From the NCBI GenBank assembly GCA_030374805.1, contig JARGSG010000258.1, positions 124,001-188,000 of the forward strand: a DNA stretch of 64,000 nucleotides, given 5' to 3'. Below are positions 40,423-50,513 of the stretch, one piece after another. The notes below the pieces were generated by a model. That model did no database searches, had not been told where the DNA came from, and saw nothing but the letters and a program-made list of their open reading frames with translations. Every line of letters starts with the position of its first letter. The first letter of the stretch is position 1. A program made the position numbers and the translations under genes. The stretch is from Gracilaria gracilis. Its lineage: Eukaryota; Rhodophyta; Florideophyceae; Gracilariales; Gracilariaceae.

Positions 40423-41421
40423 ATGAGCGTCGCAAACTCTTTTTCAGACTCGCCGAATGAGTTTGTCGTTCTGGGATCCGGTGTTTCGACATCGATTCCG
40501 AAGATAAACTGCATAACACGACCATCTGAAGACCGCCCATGCCTGGTTTGCAGGCATGCCTTTGAGAATCCCTTATCGAAGGAGCGTCGAAATAACGTTT
40601 GCGCCTTGGTACGACACTCTGGGAAGACCGTGTTGCTTGATTGTGGCAAGACTATGCGTGATGCCACTATGCGCCATTTTCCCAAACTAGGTGTCCGTGA
40701 TGTGGACGCCATCGTTCTAACGCACGGCCATGCCGATGCCGTCTTGGGTTTAGATGACGCCAGAGATCTGCAAAGAGGCGCCACTTACGGCAGGGAAAAC
40801 GGCAAGGTGACACGGAAGGAGGCAACACATACTCCAATCTATCTAAACGAGGAGACCATGGAAACGTGTAGACGAGTGTTCCCATACTTAATGCCGCCCA
40901 AAGAAGCTGCCAAGAATGGGCAGCAAGTGAAGAAAGATATCCCAAGACGAGTTGCTGCGTTGGAGTGGAAAGTTTTTGATGAACACCAATATCTAAAACC
41001 ATTCTACCCCGTGAAGGGCGCAGGCATTCAACTAACTCCGATAAAGATGTGGCACGGTGGCGATTACGTTTGCATGGGATACCTTGTACGACTAGAAGAG
41101 ACCATCGGCTCACGCGAGAAGGTTGTTGCGTATCTCAGTGATCTTCATGCCCTGCCTACAGAATCATTGCGGTTCCTTAAAGGACTGCCGAGGATTGATT
41201 TACTTGTTGTTGACTTGCTCTCCGACTCACCAAATAGGTCACACTTCAACCGGGAGGACGCTATAAATCTTGTTCGCGAACTGCGACCTTACGAAGCAGT
41301 TGCCGTTGGTATGACTTGCTCTCTCGGGTTTCACGATAAAGTCAATGAGCAATTGGCGGACCTAAGGGATGAAGGGATTCAGTTTAGATTAGCCTACGAC
41401 GGAGAGAGATTCCCGTGTTGA
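40423..41421 (+). CDS. Metallo-beta-lactamase-fold hydrolase, PhnP-like
   Basis: The product is 332 residues from ATG 40,423, which has an ideal GCCACCATGA context. An in-frame ATG at 40,321 would add 34 residues resembling a weak transit peptide. The metal motif is LTHGHADA (H101, H103, D105), preceded by LLDCGKTM and followed by downstream ligand candidates in MWHGGD, YLSDLHALP and FNREDA. A C40-C43 pair near the start (PCLVC) and an NVCALVR strand fit the PhnP-like phosphodiesterase branch, found in fungi and plants as putative cytosolic hydrolases. Likely a Zn or Mn phosphodiesterase acting on a small cyclic or nucleotide phosphoester; the substrate is unknown. Intronless. Confidence 0.85.
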   Translation: MSVANSFSDSPNEFVVLGSGVSTSIPKINCITRPSEDRPCLVCRHAFENPLSKERRNNVCALVRHSGKTVLLDCGKTMRDATMRHFPKLGVRDVDAIVLTHGHADAVLGLDDARDLQRGATYGRENGKVTRKEATHTPIYLNEETMETCRRVFPYLMPPKEAAKNGQQVKKDIPRRVAALEWKVFDEHQYLKPFYPVKGAGIQLTPIKMWHGGDYVCMGYLVRLEETIGSREKVVAYLSDLHALPTESLRFLKGLPRIDLLVVDLLSDSPNRSHFNREDAINLVRELRPYEAVAVGMTCSLGFHDKVNEQLADLRDEGIQFRLAYDGERFPC

Positions 41422-41575
41422 AGATGACCGGGATCCCCCATGATACTCATAGCTATTGTACTGAACATACTCCCATCACGACGATCAAACTGTAGTTCAA
41501 TAAGCACTGTTCACGACCATCCTTCACTCTCTCTCCCTCTTTATGAGCACACAAGTTTAACTACAACTTGATGCG

Positions 41576-41601
41576 GAACGCTTCTGTTGGAAGAAGCGTT
41601 C
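41576..41601. other. 10-bp stem hairpin downstream of MBL gene
   Basis: GAACGCTTCT, a 6-nt loop, and the exact complement, about 155 nt past the stop codon. It may shape the 3' end of the transcript; there is no evidence beyond the inverted repeat. Confidence 0.35.
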
Positions 41602-42435
41602 TTTCACTAGAAAGGCCAACATCTGTTCACGCCATCTCTTAACAACATCAGCAACTACTAAACCTCTTCACTCATGAGGTGAAGGCAAGCTAACCTCCTA
41701 GATAAATTCCTTTTCGGGCATCTTAACACATACTGTAGTTTTCCACATCGTTCAAGACCCCATGTCTGCAGTCACACACACTGCATTTGCCTATCAGATG
41801 GGATCCAAATGGATGAGGAAACGTTGTGTGTCCAACATGGAATTGCGAAAGAGTTACTGTACCTCGGCTTCCCTAGGCCTAACTAATTTCTGAAGCTTAT
41901 CTGGAAATTCCTTCAGTAAAGGAGTAAAGAGATGTCGCGTAGATACTCTTCTTTCACTTCCACAAAGTCAGTTGGAATTGCAACCTGATTTTCCAACGAC
42001 AAGAACATCCTTGACGTATAAAGCAAAGAGCTTTCATGTCCTACTACTTTTCGCTTTCGTACTGAGATCTTTCATCTATGGTCTCTTCCGTGATATGCAT
42101 ACGGGCAAATGACGTACTGATTACGCAATCGTGAGCCTGACACTGCACCGTATCAATTTCTTACGGGCAAACGTTTCCACGGCGCTTTTAACGAAATGAA
42201 CGTGCGAAACTTCAATTCTGGTTGCAGTCGTAAGGAGCAATCTCCATAATTCTATGGGTTTCTCCATCGCACTAAATCCTTTCTATCAAATTCATATGTG
42301 TACTCGTCTTGACGAAACAGCTTTGGAAACTCAACGTTTGCCACATGATAGTGCATTCAGTGAGGGATTCTATGGAAAGGTGTGTCGAGCTCCGATGATC
42401 CGCCGCTTGCATAGTTCACGCTTCTACTGCCGTTG
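41602..42435. other. Spacer with no supported gene
   Basis: Short frames only. I see no promoter motif or RNA gene. Confidence 0.5.
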
Positions 42436-43763
42436 ATGGAATCTTCAAGAATGGTTCCAATTCCTCCAGCACCAACAAATCATGTTGACTTCGAAGGCGA
42501 CGGTGTTTTCTCTCCAATTACATCAGCAGCTGAACACAGCGAGCCTCAGGAGACTCTTGTTAAAGGGAATCTACCTCAACTGCCTCGCGAGATGGAGAGA
42601 CAACCTTCAACGACTTGTACAAGAAGACGAGTACGTCAAACATCTCGAAACCCACTTTCGATAGTATTCGGTGGGATTCAGAGAGACCCGCCCCTGTTTG
42701 TTAGGAGACGACCAGTACCGAAGGGGGAGGACGATGAGAAGGAGAAGGAGGCAGCGATTACTGCACTTGAGTTGTCTATAATGGGGAGCGCTCTCGTGTT
42801 GACTCTTGGTTTACAGGTTCAGGAAGTGGTTGGGAGCAGGGGTGGTTTTGGGGATCCCACTCGCAATGCAGAAGTTCGGTTCTTCTTTGTCGGTGTCTCT
42901 GCGCTGTCATTTGCTCTTGGGCTCTATTCCATTGTTACAGCAGCTGTCATGCTTTTTTCCATCGTCTCAACACCAAACATGTAAGTTGGAAAGGTTCATT
43001 CCATTACCCTTGCCCGGAACGCGACGAGGGACGCGAGACGCATGCAAATCCTGTGACCTGATAAGGGCCTTGTGATTTGGGATGGTAGAGGGTAGCATTT
43101 TTATTGTTAGTGGTGTGTGGAGAGGTACTACCGTGATCAATTTGCGATTGCTCCATGCGTTCCACGAGACTGTCATACGAGAGGTGAGAACTAACCAGAT
43201 CGCCATGTGTCTGATTCGTTGTTTGACTTACATTTCCGCATAACGCTCATTGCCTTTCTTCACATTGGTGCTCAATCTCAAGGAACTCGAAAGCCATTCT
43301 GAAGAAAATGTCAGGGTGGCTGCTTACACCACAGTTGTGTACACTCGCAGCGGCAGGATGTCTTGCAATCAAGACTCTGATAGCCCATTTTCTCGGCCTT
43401 GAGAGAAGCGCATCCATCCTGGGCGCAGTTGTGATAGGCATCGGTTTCATTCTCACAAGCGTTGCAACTGGCATTATCTGCAAATCACTCGGCCAGATTG
43501 GTGCGGAAGATACTCATTGCGAGCACGATGCGCACAAGGAAGACTGTGCCAGTGTTTGTAGCAAGGATCACGACGAAGAGAATTGTACAAATCCTCCTGA
43601 TGTGAGCCACATTCAACAGAACATTAGAGACCCAGAACCAGTGTTTGTGAGCGGGGATCATAGGCGCACGTGCACGACATCCCACGTCCCAAACCCAACT
43701 CAGTTGAATCACACGGCATCCATATCCGCCACAACATTCAGTTCACAGATACGGCAGCGATGA
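42436..43763 (+). CDS. Four-span membrane protein, two exons
   Basis: Exon 1 is 42,436-42,980. The intron 42,981-43,282 (302 bp) has donor GTAAGT and acceptor CTCAAG. Exon 2 is 43,283-43,763. The joined frame gives 341 residues. I infer splicing because exon 1 would otherwise stop in the middle of the donor, the phase matches exactly one acceptor, and both exons encode membrane pairs. Residues 1-105 are polar and probably cytoplasmic. Spans lie at about 107-128, 148-178, 194-215 and 218-243. The tail is Cys/His/Asp-rich (HCEHDAHKEDC), then Ser/Thr-rich. It resembles the plan of small four-span proteins, but I recognise no family. Confidence 0.55.
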
Positions 43764-44102
43764 GTCACAAAGAGGCCACCAGTGCATGAAAAACAAAACA
43801 GAAGGACAGACTCCATCGACCAAGTTATCCGCAAGAGCCTACTAGACACTAGAAAACGACGGAAAGTGACAGAACTTGTGTAGCCGTAAGAAGAACATGA
43901 AGGAATAAGTGCAAATCTCTAGTAAATCGAGACCATTAACCGAAGAAACGCAACTCCTATCCTTGACTCTAGTACACCCCCAACAAGTTTATGTACACGA
44001 TAAACGAAAAGCGGAACAAATGCTAGGACGCGTACGCACAACTGATGGCGACAAGCAGTTCCAGAGAGAGAAGGAGGGGGGCGTGTCTCGCAGCTCTACA
44101 CA

Positions 44103-46058
44103 TCAAAAACCTCCCCCAACCCGTTGACGTACTGTCGGCTGGGGCTGTGAAGCCTCCATTGCTTCAATACGCTCTGATGTTGGTCTCTTCCCAAGTGAAG
44201 ATGAAAACGGAACCATTGCAGACCCTTGACCAGATGGCGTTAGAGGGGTTGCACTCAAATGCGGCGGAGGTTGGGCAGAAGAAGGCATATTTGAGCTTGA
44301 CAATGGCGGTAAAAGACCCTCGTTTGTCGGACTTGGAAACGGAGGGTACGACGCAGCGTGACCATGCGCCGTAGGTAGACCCGTTATTCCCTTTGGTGTT
44401 GCTAGCGGATCATGTAGATACTCGCTGTTGTTATGCGGGGTGTCCAATGGAAATCCTTCACCCGGCGGCCCTGTGCCTGGCGTTCGCGCACTGTGAATTG
44501 GTGCCATTGTGACAACACTCGATGCTGGAACAGGTGCAGATGACGGAAGCGAAGATGATGACGGAGCCGCAGGCCACGGATGTATTCGCATTGGTTGTGA
44601 TTGTAAGTTTGCCGTTGCCTTGGTCGGTTGTGAAACACGCGAGTGTATTGGTGCACCAAGACGGGAAGCTCCCGGTGGAGCACACGTTCCTGGAACTTGC
44701 AGACGCAGTTTGGCCTTGAACTTTTGCTTGATATCCGCAGGAGTCTCCCGTATAGACACGCCCATACTAGCTCTACCTCTATCATCGCCGCCGCGGTTGT
44801 TGTCTCTCGGCCCCATTTTTGAAGCGCTGGCATTAGTGTCAACGGCGTTGTGATTGTTCGCACTGCGCATAGCGTCGCGTTGCACGCTGGAAGTGTGATT
44901 CGCTGCACCTAACTGCGGCTCCGGTTTCAGCGAAGACGGCGGCATGGCGCGAGACACCGGTGGCGAACCAACGCGAACACGCTCCTGGCCAAAGTGCGCG
45001 TGCATCGAAGCCGAGGTGGAAAGATGATTGCGCGGGCTGGTCAAAAGAACTTCTCGCGGACTCATGAGCGCCGGTCCAGGGAACGGAGCGCGTGGGCTTG
45101 TGAGAGGGTTACGCGGACTGGAAAGCGGCACATTCGGGTGCGGTTCCATGGTTGGGGCGGGCGGACGAGAAGCAGTTAGCGGCTCAGCACGGTGCGCGGA
45201 GGGCGGCGCAGAAGCGCTGGGGTGCGTCATGTACGAATGCGGCAGTGGGCGGTTCGGAAGCGGCGGCGGAGCAGGCGGTTTCGGATGCGCCGATAGCGTA
45301 TGCATAGGTTGTGGCGGTGGTTGGCGGTACTGCATCGGCTTGGGCTTGGTGCCAACAGGAGGCGAGTATGGCGGGTTGGACGAGTGCGCAGAATGGGGCG
45401 GCGGCGGCGGTCGACGTGGCGTATGATGCGAAGGCACTCTTGGCGGTAACGATACCGGCGCGGAGGTGGGCGGCACGGAGGACGAGCCGTGCCACTGCGC
45501 TGACGAGGACTGCTGCTGCGTGTGGGAGTAGGGCGGCGGGTGGCGACTGGACGACGGCGGCGACGGGTGCACGCTAGAGTCTGTGTCGGAACGAGGCTGC
45601 GGTATGGTGGGGGTGGAGACGGCGGCGGCGGCGGCAGCGGCAGCGGCGTTGGCGACGACGGACTCGGGGCGAGGGATGGAGTGCAGTGGGGGACGAGTGT
45701 CGACAAGGACGGCGGCGCGAGCGGCGGCGTGAGCGACGTTGCGGCGCGACGGATGCGGCGCGGCAGGCGTGTTACGATGGGTGTTGACGTTAGAGTTATA
45801 CGTGTGGTTATCGCGTGATTCGACATCGCCGTCAAACGAGGCGAGGCGGTTGAGGGTGTTTGCCAAGTCGTGGCTGCAGTACTCGTACAGACGCTCCTGC
45901 CCGTTGATGTGGTTGAAGATGATGACGGCGATTTGGGCGTCGCACAGCACGGAGAGTTCCATGGCCTTCTTGAGCAGCCCGTTTCGACGCTTGGTGAAGG
46001 TCACCTGGCGGTTGCGTAGGTCGGCGATGCGCTCGATGCGGATCTTCTTGCGGCCCAT
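44103..46058 (-). CDS. MEF2-type MADS-box transcription factor
   Basis: The product is 651 residues from ATG 46,058. Residues 1-57 form a textbook MADS box ([31 protein letters not shown]) of the SRF/MEF2 fold that binds CArG-type DNA as a dimer. The sequence after the MADS box (residues 58-85, containing [16 protein letters not shown]) follows the MEF2 rather than SRF pattern. The remaining ~560 residues are Pro/Ser/His/Ala-rich and probably disordered activation sequence, with no keratin-like K domain of plant MIKC factors. The frame runs open further upstream to 46,472, but that extension is GC-driven low complexity and MADS proteins start at MGR. It is divergent from the Cys-rich gene, sharing a ~1.2-kb intergenic region with a 47-bp palindrome. 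Confidence 0.92.
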   Translation of the reverse strand: MGRKKIRIERIADLRNRQVTFTKRRNGLLKKAMELSVLCDAQIAVIIFNHINGQERLYEYCSHDLANTLNRLASFDGDVESRDNHTYNSNVNTHRNTPAAPHPSRRNVAHAAARAAVLVDTRPPLHSIPRPESVVANAAAAAAAAAVSTPTIPQPRSDTDSSVHPSPPSSSRHPPPYSHTQQQSSSAQWHGSSSVPPTSAPVSLPPRVPSHHTPRRPPPPPHSAHSSNPPYSPPVGTKPKPMQYRQPPPQPMHTLSAHPKPPAPPPLPNRPLPHSYMTHPSASAPPSAHRAEPLTASRPPAPTMEPHPNVPLSSPRNPLTSPRAPFPGPALMSPREVLLTSPRNHLSTSASMHAHFGQERVRVGSPPVSRAMPPSSLKPEPQLGAANHTSSVQRDAMRSANNHNAVDTNASASKMGPRDNNRGGDDRGRASMGVSIRETPADIKQKFKAKLRLQVPGTCAPPGASRLGAPIHSRVSQPTKATANLQSQPMRIHPWPAAPSSSSLPSSAPVPASSVVTMAPIHSARTPGTGPPGEGFPLDTPHNNSEYLHDPLATPKGITGLPTAHGHAASYPPFPSPTNEGLLPPLSSSNMPSSAQPPPHLSATPLTPSGQGSAMVPFSSSLGKRPTSERIEAMEASQPQPTVRQRVGGGF

Positions 46059-46986
46059 GTCGGGCGAAGCGGCGGCAGCGGCAACAACGTCAGGACAGAG
46101 AGCAGTCGCTTGTACGGCTGTGGCACCAAAGGCGTGCTCATCCGCTCGGCGCGAAGGGAAGAGGGGGGCGTGGGCCGGCAGAGACGCCAAGAAGAAGCGC
46201 GACAAGGAGAAGAACAACGCGCGCGCAAAGGGCGCAACAGCGGGCGAAGGAGAAAGGAGAAGCGACGGCGGCGCGGAGGCGGCTGCGACGCGAGCGATGA
46301 AGGTACGAACGGCGTGAAGCGCGCGGTGGAGATGACACATAACAAACGCAGCCGGCACGCACAGCGCCGCGCGCGCACAGGTGGGGTGGGGGGGGGGGGG
46401 TGCGTGCTGCGCGCGCCGCGCGTGGCGCGCGTGGCGCGCCGAAACGCGCCACATACAGCACGGCACGCGCAAATTCGCGGCGCGCGTGGCCCCATTTACA
46501 GTGCGCCTGCACGCGTGCCTTTTTCGCGCGCGCCGCCGCGTGCTCTGCCGCGCGCGCCGTGAACCACGTTGCGCGCGCGCCGAGGCGCGCCTTTGCTGGC
46601 TGCCGCCGCTGCGCGCCGCTGCGCGCTGCTGCGCGGCGCTGCGCGGCGGCGCGAGCCGCGGCGGTGGTGGTGGCGGTGGCGGCGCGGCGCCCGTTCGCGC
46701 GCTTTGCTGCGTGATACATTGGGGTTGCTGTCAACGCGGCGGCAACAGCAGCGCCGCTGCGGCGTACATTCTGTTATCTACAACGTGGCGCGCTGTGTCG
46801 CAAGCGCCGCTCAGCTGAGCTGAGCTCTGAGACCTCTGCTCCACGCTTACGTCACTAGCTATCTACAATACACGGTATCTACACGTAAAGTTACTGGCTG
46901 GCACGCTCTGCGATCGCTCTGCCCTTGTCCCGCCCTACCCTTAACATACCCGTGGGGCAGCGTTATCTAGAAGATCAACTTTAGAT
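46059..46986. other. GC-rich upstream region of the MADS-box gene
   Basis: Dense CG/GCGC alternation, a G-run near 46,385-46,400, and GCT/CGC-rich low complexity (46,500-46,700). Long frames on all six strands here are composition artefacts. It probably holds the leader and promoter of the MADS gene. Confidence 0.5.
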
Positions 46987-47033
46987 GGCGTTCCTCTGAT
47001 GATCATCATCATGATGATCATCAGAGGAACGCC
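46987..47033. repeat. 47-bp perfect palindrome
   Basis: Two 23-bp arms beginning GGCGTTCCTCTGATGATC are exact complements around one central base. It lies in the shared intergenic region between the divergent MADS-box and Cys-rich genes. Confidence 0.95.
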
Positions 47034-47143
47034 ACCACATGACAAGCGCAAAGCGTCAGTCAGCTCTACTGACGGCGAGCACCCTTTTATTCCCTCTCCT
47101 GTAAAGCGCCCTTTTGACTTGCTGCGCTGCTCAATCCCACCAA

Positions 47144-47155
47144 CCAATATTTATA
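47144..47155 (+). promoter_or_regulatory. CCAAT and TATA-like promoter of Cys-rich gene
   Basis: CCAAT (47,144-47,148) directly abuts TATTTATA (47,148-47,155), 137 nt before the ATG. Confidence 0.45.
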
Positions 47156-47291
47156 CCTTTCCTTCATCCGTTTCTGAACGAGCGTTCACATTCCTCACCT
47201 CCCCCGCGCAACAACTCCACCTCGTCTCCGCCCCCCTCCACACCGCTTCCCACTCTCCCGCAACCGCCTCCCCGTTGTATTGCTTCGTATC

Positions 47292-47852
47292 ATGACCGAC
47301 GCCCACCTTAAGACCACGCTCAAGAGCGTGGTGGGGCGTTCGCTCGCCGACCAACCCGGCGACCTGTGCATGCGAACAAAGTGTCAAGACATAATCCCGC
47401 GCCTCCTCTCCGGTCTATGCAAGTAAGTGTCGCCGCGCTCTCAGCCGTGCGTCCGTTCTTTGTCGCCCCCTTCCATCACTAATGCGCCCCCCCCCCCCCC
47501 CCCCCTCCCTCCCCGCCACAGGGACGCTGCGCACGGCAAACGCGCGCGCGCGCAGTGCAAGCCGTTGTTACAACAATGTCAACACGATCAGCGCGCTCGC
47601 TCCGAGTGTGCGCTCAAGTGCGCGAGGTACTATGCGCCCGAGCAGCAGCAGCAGCAGCACACGCGGTGTGTGCGCGATTGCAACGTTGCGCGGTGTCGCG
47701 TTTACGAGCCTTACGATGTTTGTGTGGCGCAACAAACGTTGCTCCATGTGCTGCAATGTATGGACGGCGGCGAGGGGCGTCGTATCGCTCAGCAGTGCCT
47801 CAAGCATAGATGTGGCTTGCATAGTAGTGACGCACCTCTTGCACCCGAATGA
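47292..47852 (+). CDS. Cys-rich small protein with twin CX3C motif, two exons
   Basis: Exon 1 is 47,292-47,422. The intron 47,423-47,521 (99 bp) has donor GTAAGT, a 19-base C tract and acceptor CCACAG. Exon 2 is 47,522-47,852. The joined frame gives 153 residues. Unspliced, translation stops inside the donor; spliced, the frame enters a long Cys-rich exon in the correct phase. Cys motifs include CALKC, 15 residues, CVRDC, which is the CX3C-X15-CX3C spacing of small TIM chaperones of the mitochondrial intermembrane space. Additional Cys (CMRTKC, CKPLLQQC, CNVARC, QCLKHRC) do not fit that family, so identity is open. No signal peptide. A (CAG)n-encoded poly-Gln sits between the two motifs. Confidence 0.5.
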
Positions 47853-50513
47853 TCTACTTGCTTTAACACTTTCCTGTACATCATGTGCGGGCTCCGCTTA
47901 GTATGTTCCGCCATCGTTTTCACTCACAAGCTCTATGAGAAGACGCATAACATGTCATGTTTTCCAACGCTTCGCTCTCGCGCTTTTATTCACGCAAGCG
48001 AGTCAATTACATAGCCACATGTTGCTCAACAACAAGCCATGCGTTCATCCATAGTTCTGCTACAGTCAATGCGTCTATGCGTCTGCTTATAAACGCATTA
48101 CGTAATTCAACCCGACGCTAGCAAACATTCTGCCAACCTTTTTTCACTCAACGTGTGTTCCACCTCCACATTTGGGTTCAATAGCTACCTCTGATATGGA
48201 GCGCAACTCACACGAGCATTCACGCGGCTGATCACCGTCAGCAGACAGTGCTTCGTAACTTTATCTTCTTGACACACTTCCAACTGCCCGTTTCCGCCGT
48301 CCTCCTCCAAGTGATCTGTGTTGTTCTCCGCCACTCAAAATGGGCACGAATCGGTTGCGTGAGTAGCAGCCGCCGTCTCATGAGCCTCCTGACCACTTTG
48401 TCCGTTCTAACCAGCATGGGTGAATAAAAGCAGCTCGCGTGCTCCACTCCAGACCCTTACTTGCTGTGGCCTTCAGACGGGCCGGGCGAAGATTGAGGTT
48501 TTATTCTCTCACTGAAAACTGACATCAACTTTGGGAAACGTTTGCGTTTGTACACTACTGTACCAGATACATATCTACAAACTTAAGGCACCCTTGTAAG
48601 TTAAGTGAAGTTAAGTTTAGAGACATGAATCAACAAGTTGTTGTTCGTCAAAAAGTGATTGAAGAGTCTGTATGTCTCGCTCAGAATGAGTCATTGATTA
48701 GAGCTCACGAAAGAGATACTGGTTGGCAGCTTCCGTTGTGCTCTGGATTGGCTCTCTGCCTCTTGTAAAGTGAATAGAGCGCCTTGTGTTTGCCTCCTCT
48801 AATGTCTCATTCCATCTGCTGAAGAAAATCGTAAAAAGAAGCCGGGGCAGCCATGCTTGTGCTCCAACACACGAAAGTATTGATGCTGGATGCATGTTGC
48901 ATCAGCTACAAGACAATCATCATGTCACAACTGTCATTTGTTGGGTGCCTTGAGCTTAGAAGACTTGAGCGACCCGGGAGGTCGTTAAACTCGCCCAAGC
49001 GATCGGTCAGCTTGCTGGTCGCCGTCGCGGACCTGGGTGGTACGTCGTGAAAAGGCCCCCGTCTAACTGCACGCACGCAGTCGGTCACGAGCCTGTTTTC
49101 GGAAGAAGATCCAACCGCCCTTTCCCTGAATTTTTTCCCTCGAACGAAGAGCTTCAATGGAGCCTCTGGACAGGGCTTTTCCAGGGTTTTCTGGGATGGA
49201 CTACGCTTGGGTCGGAAGATGACGCAGGCTACGCGCCGGTTCTTTTACCTGATCTCGCCGATGATATAGGGGTTGGGTGGAAAGGACGTCGTCAATGGTT
49301 TCTTTGGCGACAAAAGCGGTACATGCGAAGCGCCTTGTCGTGGTGTACACCTTACGCGGCGAGCTCTAGAGGTTGAATGGAGAGGTTCAGTGAAGAAGAA
49401 GGCGATTATCGTCGCAAACGAAACGCTTCTGCGGTCGAAAACACCTTAGGTACCTAATACTTTCTTTGTACCATATTATAGCCCCGTGAGTGTAGCACGG
49501 CTACTGATTTGTGGTTTGTGGCTACGGTGTAGAGATAAGTGTTATAGGTTGTTGGGGTTCTTAGCATACCCCCGCGTACGAGTAATTCACGTACGCGTTT
49601 CATAAATGAGAGAGAGAGAGAGAAGACTTGAAACGCAATCGTACATTTTATGGGCCTCTCGAGGTAGGCAGAACATGAATTAGAAGTAGAAAAACAGAAA
49701 GAAGACAAGTTGTTTTATGTGCCGGAACAGAGATTCATTTGACTACCCTTGTAAAGCGTTCGACCAGAACTGAAGATTCCTTGTGTTACAGGAAGACTCA
49801 GCCTGTAGATGCTTGTTTCAGTTGGATTAAAAAGAGAGTGTGAAAGACAAGGAGAGTGTGAAAGACAAGGCGCTCTTGAGCTTTCACTGCATAATACTTT
49901 ACATGTTAAGAAAAGGGGCGAATGGGATGGGAGTATGGTCTAAGTTCGGCAATGGACTTGTTGACATCTGGTCCAGACGAACTTAGAACTTGGCTGAGTT
50001 CACATCAATGATCATCCGTAACTGAATGTACTACCGTTGGTAGAAGGTTAGCGTTTTACCCTTTGTAAACTTCACCTCGCATAAAATTCCCTCTCCCGAA
50101 AGACTGTTCCCCTGGAGGGGCGCAGGAGAACACCGATCATGATCATCGTCGTTGAAGACGGATGGCAAAATAGCACTGGAAATGGGAAACTGGTTCATCA
50201 TTTCACAACGGCCACAATGATTGGCGGAACAGTGCCACGTTTAGCGCAGGGAGCTTCTGGATGAATCCGAGCCGAGCCACCACCCGCACCTGCTCCATTT
50301 CCATTCCGACCAATGAGCATCGCGTATCGCCATCGCCGTCGGACTTTTGATCCCGCCGCGACGTGATCCGACTCCCGTCGCACGTTCAACCTCTTCGACC
50401 GTCCGATCAACGACCGCTTCAACTCGCTTTCATTTTGCATCTCCGTCGCCGTCGCTCACTTCGACGCACCACAGCTGCTTACTGACCTGGTATAACTCTA
50501 ATACACTGCGACC
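47853..50513. other. Gene-poor stretch upstream of HSP60
   Basis: About 2.7 kb with weak frames: 48,853-49,050 (+, ATG, 65 codons) and 50,198-50,440 (-, ATG, 80 codons, Arg/Gly-rich), neither recognisable. A (GA)n run is at 49,606-49,623, and two ~18-bp tandem copies of GAGAGTGTGAAAGACAAG lie at about 49,834-49,870. The last ~150 bp are the TC-rich leader of the HSP60 gene. Confidence 0.4.

Noticed and set aside
46059..46472. N-terminal extension of the MADS-box ORF
   Set aside because: It is GC-driven Ala/Arg/His low complexity. MADS proteins start at MGR, and the ATG at 46,058 fits exactly.
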